Source: Pinus tabuliformis (Eukaryota; Streptophyta; Pinopsida; Pinales; Pinaceae). Taken from it: a stretch of DNA of 64,000 nt. Where the stretch lies: assembly GCA_031772625.1 (NCBI GenBank), contig CM062808.1, positions 143,570,605-143,634,604 on the forward strand, in the 5' to 3' direction. The notes under the pieces were generated by a model. It was not told the origin of the DNA. It saw nothing but the letters and a program-made list of their open reading frames with translations, and did not search any database. Of the stretch, positions 58,467 through 64,000 are shown in pieces. Position 1 is the first letter of the stretch. Each line of letters opens with the position of its first letter. The translations under genes and the position numbers were made by a program.

Positions 58467-61400
58467 TCAACAGCAGGATGAAGCATCAACTACTCCCAGC
58501 TTTTGTCTGAGATATTCAAAAGTTTCCCTGGGCAGTGGTTTTGTGAGAATATCAGCAACTTGTTCCTTAGAAGGAACATACTCCAACTTGACCTTCTGCT
58601 CAAGCACTTGCTCCCGAAGAAAATGGTACTTGATTGGTATGTGCTTGGTCTTTGAGTGCATGACTGGATTCTTTGAAATGCTGATTGCACTTGTATTATC
58701 ACATAAGATAGAGACTGGTGGAGTGCAAGTGATTTGAAAGTCCTGCAAGGTCTGCATCATCCAAAGAAGTTATGTGCAACAAGATGCCGCAACCACATAT
58801 TCTGCTTCAGCTGTAGATAAGGCAATCGAACTCTGTTTCTTGCTGAACCAAGATACTAATCTGGAACCCATGAAGAAAGCACCACCACTTGTGTTTTTCC
58901 TATCATCCACACTTCCAGCCCAATCTGTATTTGTGTAAGCATGAAGAGTGAGATCTGTATTTCTAGGATACCATAAGCCATAGTTTTGGGTCCCTTGAAG
59001 ATACTCGAAGATTCTTTTGACTGCCTGAAGATGAGTTTCCTTTGGGTTGGCTTGAAATCTTCCAAAAATTCCTACTGCATGTGTAATATCTGGTTGGGTA
59101 CCTGTCAAATAGAGCAAACTCCCAATCATGGATCTATAAGTGGGTTGGTGAACTGCTGCTGATTCGTCATTTGCACTGAGGCCGCATCCTGTAACCATGG
59201 GAGTACATACTGGCTTTGACTCTTCCATGCCATACTTCTTCAAGATCTGCTTGAGGTATTTGGTTTGAGACAAGAAGATACCTCCTTCATTTTGTTGGAT
59301 TTGCAATCCAAGAAAATATGTCAATTCTCCAAGTAGTGACATTTCGAATTCTTTCTGCATAACCAAGGCAAAGTTTTGACTCATAGTCTCTTCATTGCTG
59401 CCAAAGATAATATCATCTACATAGACAACAAGAATTAGCAATTTGTTATTTTCAACTTTTATATAGAGATTGTTATCTGTTGATCCTTTTGAAAAGCCTT
59501 GTTGGTGAAGATATTTGTCCAACCGATAGTACCAAGCCCTTGGAGCTTGTTTGAGTCCATAGAGAGCCTTTTTCAATCTGCATACAAGGTTTGGATCATT
59601 CCCAAGAATGGAACCATCTGGCTGCTCAATATACACTTCTTCTTCTAAGTCTCCATTCAGAAAGGCTGATTTCACGTCCATTTGAAATACCTTGAAGTTT
59701 TGAAAGCTTGAGAGAGCAAGGAACATTCGGATGGCCTCAAGTCTTGCCACAGGAGCAAAGGTCTCTTCAAAATCTATTCCTTCTTGCTGCGCATACCCTT
59801 TACAAACAAGTCTGGCCTTGTTTCTAATTACTTCTCCATTTTCATTCAATTTATTTTTGAAGACCCATTTTGTCCCTATGACATTCTTATCTTTTGGTCT
59901 AGGGACCAGTTCCCAAGTGTTGTTCTTTTCTATCTGCTCAAGTTCTTCATCCATTGCTTTGACCCAACATTCATCTTTGCATGCTTCTTTCACATTTTGT
60001 GGTTCAGTGGAAGATAGTAACGCTAAATAGCTTGAAGCTTCTGCAAGTGTTCTTCTTGTTTGTATTCCTGCTTCTTTCTGCCCCACAATCTGAGATTCTG
60101 GATGATTCTTTTGAACATATCTGGATGGAGTCTTCTCTTCTATTCTTGTCTGCTCCTCTGGTTCTTCTTGAGGTTCTTCCTCTTCTTGAGGTTCTTCTTC
60201 TTCATCATTCTGATTTTGAGGATAGTCTTCATCTTCTTCAACGTCTTCACGATGAATTTTCCTAGGAATGTATCCCTTCTCATCAACCACTACATCAATG
60301 CTATCCACAATTCTCCCAAGTCTTTTATTGTAGCATTTGTATGCTTTGCTATATGGAGAATAACCAAGAAGAATACCTTCATCTGCTCTTGGTTCAAGTT
60401 TTCCAAGTTGCTCATCAGTATTCTTAATATAACATTTGCTCCCAAAGATTTTGAAGTGCTTCACCGAAGGAGTCTTACCACTCCAGAGCTCATGAGGTGT
60501 TTGAGTGTTGTTTACTCGGACATTTGTTTTGTTAAGAATAATAACAGCAGCATGTGCAGCTTCACCCCAGAAGGTTGCTGGAGTACCTGATTCATCGAGC
60601 ATAGCACGAGCCATTTGTTGGATAGTTCTGTTCATTCTTTCCACAACCCCATTTTGCTGAGGAGTTCTAGCTGTAGAGAATTCTCTTCTTATCCCATGTT
60701 CGTCACAGAAATCGAAAAATTCATTTGAGGTGAACTCCCCACCTCTATCAGATCTGAGACACTTAATTTTGTGTCCTGATTCATTTTCAACCAATGCTTT
60801 GAAGGATTTGAATTTTTCGAATGCTTCATCTTTGTGCTTCATAAGCCCTAACCAAACAAACCTTGAGAAATCATCAATGAATAATATCAGATATTCTTCT
60901 CCTCGAGGTGTCCTTTTCCTAAAAGGACCACATACATCTGTATGGACTAGCTCAAGAGGCATGCTAGTTGATCCTTCCTTCTCTGGAAAGTTAGTTCTGG
61001 TTTGCTTTCCAAACTGACAAGATTTGCATATGGTGTTGTCTGGAATTTTGATATCTGGAAGACCACGAACTGCCTGATATTTGCATGCTTTTCTTATTTG
61101 TGAAAAGCTTAGATGCCCCAACCTTCGATGCCATAGCCAATGTTCATCATCCTTGCTCAAGTAGCATTGTTGTCTTTCTTCAAAGATATATAGATTATTT
61201 GGAGTCCTTCTTCCCTTGAGCACTGTTTTACCTGTATCAAGATCGCGAACACAACATCCATTTGATCTAAATGTTACCTCTATTCCTTGATCACACATCT
61301 GACTGACACTCAGAAGATTATTCTTCAATCCATCAACATATAAAACATTTCCTGCTTTGACCTTCTCTTTCAATGGAGCAACACCTTTTCCTTTTATGGC

Positions 61401-61739
61401 TGCAGAGATATCGTTTCCAAAAGAGACTTTCTTCCCCTTTTCTAATGCAGTATATGACTCAAGCTTTTCTTTGTCCCCTGTCATATGCTTCGAACATCCG
61501 CTGTCAATGTACCATAGACTTTCTTGTCCTTCTGCATAAAAGGCTATCCCACATCTTTCTGGTTGTGGTTCCTTTATTCTCCATGTTCTGGCATTTGAGG
61601 TTTGTTGAGTTGTCTTCCGGAACCTGCTCCTGCATTCAGAGTCTTCATGACCGAAGTTATTACAAATAGAGCATTCAACTTCATTTTCAAGAACCGAAAA
61701 GTTGTTATAAGTCCTTTTCATGGTTTCAGTCATTCTCCC
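58467..61739 (-). pseudogene. pol: C2 pol
   Basis: The frame is open from 61733 down to 58770, where a TAA replaces a Gln codon of C1, and continues to the natural stop at 58467. It contains the third zinc knuckle, protease [10 protein letters not shown], integrase ([29 protein letters not shown]), reverse transcriptase YVDDIIFGS and RNase H CDNTSAIS. It is better preserved than C1 pol apart from the one stop. Confidence 0.93.
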
Positions 61740-63337
61740 TTGCTTTTAAGCTTCTCTAGTCATGATTGTCTTGTAGGCAACACATTGAGCTGCTTTGTGA
61801 CCGAAGTTATGGCAAGAAAAACATTGGCCATTAAAGAAACTTTTGCGATAATCAGATCTATCATCCAACCGATTGTAGCTTCTATTCATTCTTGGAGCAA
61901 ATTGGGAAGATTTTACCTGTGGCTGATTGTAGCTTCTGTTTGTCCTTAAGGCAGTTTGTCCCCGAATTTCTTGATGGTCTTTATTTGTTCTTGAGGTAAA
62001 TTGTCCTGATTCACCTGATGACTTTTATTTGGCCTTTGCTCGCTTCTCCTTGCTGCATCAAGTTAACTTTTAGAGGTAGAGGCTTGAGATGTTTCTCCAT
62101 TGTATCCAAGACCTATCTTGATCAGAGGAGATCGCTGCACATTGATAATCTCATCCAAGGTTTCAGATCCTTTAACAAACTTAAGATTGATTGCTTTGGT
62201 TTTCTCAATCTCCTTTCTAAGACAAACAATCTCACATTCTAATTTTTCAAGATGTTTTTCCTTCTCATCAATTTGAAATTGTAGAGTATCAATGATCACA
62301 TTCTTTTCTTCTATACATCTCTTGAGTCTAGTAATTTCATCATAAGGGTTATCCACATCTACAGCATCCATATAATCATCATCTTCAAATGCCATTAACA
62401 ACTTATATTTATTACCTTGTTCATCTTCATCACTGTTTGATAAACCATCACTATCTTCATGGGTGTAGTAGCTTTTCTTATTTGCACTTTGTTTCTTGTT
62501 CCATCTAACAGGTTCCTTTCCTTTATCCTTATAAGGACATTTTGCAGCATAATGACCTACTCTTCCACAAGCAAAGAATTTGAAAGGTAGCTTACCTCTG
62601 AACCTTCCAGAACCCCTTTGAAGATTTCTGACAAAATTTGATTCTTCTTCCTCTTCTTCTGGAACATGGCTTGCTTCATAATAATCATCTTTGCCTGATG
62701 CCTTGAAAGCAGCTTCCCTTCTATCTGATGGACCTCCCTTTCTCATTTCATAAGCAGTTAGAATTCCATGTAGCTGAGACATTGTGAGAATTCAGAGATT
62801 TTCCTTTTCTTCTATTGCAGATACTTTAGATTCAAACTTGGGAGACAATGATCTTAGAACCTTTTCAATTACTGTAGCCTCTTTTATTTCTTCACCCAAA
62901 TTTTTCATACAATTGACAATCTCATATACCCGAAGAAAATAATTAGCCACACTTTCATCATTATACATCTTGAGAGTCTCATACTGAATCCTGAGAGTTT
63001 GAAGTTTAGCACGCTTTACCTGTTCATCTCCTTCATAGCTCGTGATCATTTTGTCCCATATCTCTTTTGCAGATTTGAAGTGCATTACCTTCATGAATTC
63101 CGTTTGGGATATACTTCCTAATAGAGTACTGACTGCTTTTGCATTTGTTTCATACTTCTTCTTCTCAGCTGGATCTGTAGGAGTAGCTGAAGGAAAAGCA
63201 TAGCCTGTTTCTACAATGTCCCAAACTTCTGTACCAAGAGATTGAAGATATGCAGTAACTCTTACCTTCCAATAATTGAAGTTTGTCCCATCAAAAACCG
63301 GTGGCCTGATTGATGCTTCTCTCTCGTAGTTGCTCAT
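61740..63337 (-). pseudogene. gag: C2 gag
   Basis: ATG at 63337 starts a frame open to a TGA near 62792 (Arg codon in C1), then open again to 62063. The stretch 61740-62062 is decayed, with a frameshift and stops, but still shows the second zinc knuckle (CFSCHNFGHKAAQC). The first knuckle reads FFACGRVGHYAAKC, so its first Cys is Phe. Confidence 0.9.
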
Positions 63338-63382
63338 GATGAATGATCTACCTTCAAGCGATCAAGCTTCTCTGAAGGACCT

Positions 63383-63394
63383 GCTCTGATACCA
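63383..63394 (-). other. Primer-binding site of C2
   Basis: The minus strand reads TGGTATCAGAGC two bases after the LTR end. Confidence 0.93.
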
Positions 63395-63396
63395 AT

Positions 63397-64000
63397 TGTT
63401 GGAAATAATACTGAGAGGGGGGGTGAATCAGTATTATCAGATCAATCAAACTTTTTCAATGCTCAGAAACATATACGCTACTTCAGTTAAGTGAACCAGC
63501 GTGTACACGCTACTGTGACTAAAGAAAATAGCATATAAGAAGAAAACTTGTAATTTAGTTAGCTTATTCTTCAGTTAAGTGCATCAGGACATTATTCACC
63601 ACATTAACAGTAAACAGGTGCAGTATAACAGAACAGATCAAAAGCCACACAAATGAACACCAAGATATAAGGTGGAAACCCAATGTGGGTGAAAACCACC
63701 TGCTGCAAGTCGTCTCTATCTTTCTTTAATATGAAACTTCAGTTTACAATCCTTTTGTATTGGTGCAGCCTTATACCAGTACGCAGGCTACAACCTGCAG
63801 AAGGCTACAACCTTCTCTCGTTCTCCAAACTTCCTTGGAAGGGAGCTCCAACCCCCTTTGCTCTTGTACTAGCCAAGATACTAGTACGTAGGTGTTGACC
63901 TACAATCTTCTTTCTTTCAGGTACCACCTTTCATACATTTTCAGACTGGATATTCCTGAAGCACAACATTACAATCTGAAGACCACAATTCATTCAACTT
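63397..64000 (-). repeat. C2 5' LTR, partial
   Basis: It matches 56141-56744 closely and runs off the window. Confidence 0.93.

Larger units (their letters stand above)
56141..64000 (-). mobile_element. C2: Ty1/copia retrotransposon, same family as C1, right end outside window
   Basis: On the minus strand, LTR (from beyond 64000 to 63397), primer site, gag, pol, G-rich tracts and LTR (57663-56141) follow in order. The proteins are very close to C1. The LTRs share the C1 start (TGTTGGCATT, then GTGTTGTCCTTGATGGCAAC). It interrupts the E4 protease; the right flank is off-window, so the duplication cannot be checked. Confidence 0.93.

Overview
The window is intergenic DNA from a large plant nuclear genome. 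It contains no intact host gene; almost every base belongs to seven LTR retrotransposons nested inside one another. The mix (Ty3/Gypsy Tat-like elements with a second, archaeal-type RNase H; Sirevirus-like Ty1/copia elements; a non-autonomous LARD-like element) and the low gene density suit a gymnosperm or another large-genome seed plant. No single sequence proves the species.

Layout. E4 (53377-56140, continuing beyond C2) is an old Ty3 element with an Asp-tRNA-type primer site. E3 (42433-53376) inserted into the 5' LTR of E4. E2 (34963-42432) inserted 30 bp before the end of the 5' LTR of E3. E1 (1-34962, left end outside the window) inserted into the gag of E2. Two elements then landed in the 5' LTR of E1: copia C1 (780-8914, target duplication ccatg) and the LARD-like N1 (10289-18399, target duplication atcca). 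A second copia of the same family, C2 (56141-64000, minus strand, right end outside the window), sits in the protease region of E4. Hand-counted LTR divergence fits this order: about 4.6% for E1, about 2% for C1 and about 1% for N1.

The most unusual system is in E1 and E3. The LTRs are very long (7116 bp in E1, 4436 bp in E3), and each carries a long sense-strand reading frame inside the U3-side part of the LTR: about 1211 codons in E1 and 483 codons in E3. Both frames have a helical N-terminal region and a charged coiled-coil C-terminal region. In E1 the frame is present in both LTRs, and nearly all disabling mutations differ between the two copies, so the ancestor had a nearly open frame. 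Both elements also place the archaeal-type RNase H between protease and reverse transcriptase. Neither has an evident polypurine tract at the 3' LTR; instead a sequence resembling the reverse complement of their own primer-binding site abuts it. E2 differs: its extra RNase H is a separate frame downstream of integrase, followed by an antisense frame and a normal G-rich tract.

N1 has no gag or pol. It carries a fragment of a TIR1/AFB auxin receptor C-terminus, a minus-strand coiled-coil fragment, and three clusters of TTCCGCAGC spaced 19-20 bp apart. All coding regions in the window are pseudogenes, many with CAG-to-TAG changes typical of methylated plant repeats. Lineage names rest on motifs read by eye, without database searches.
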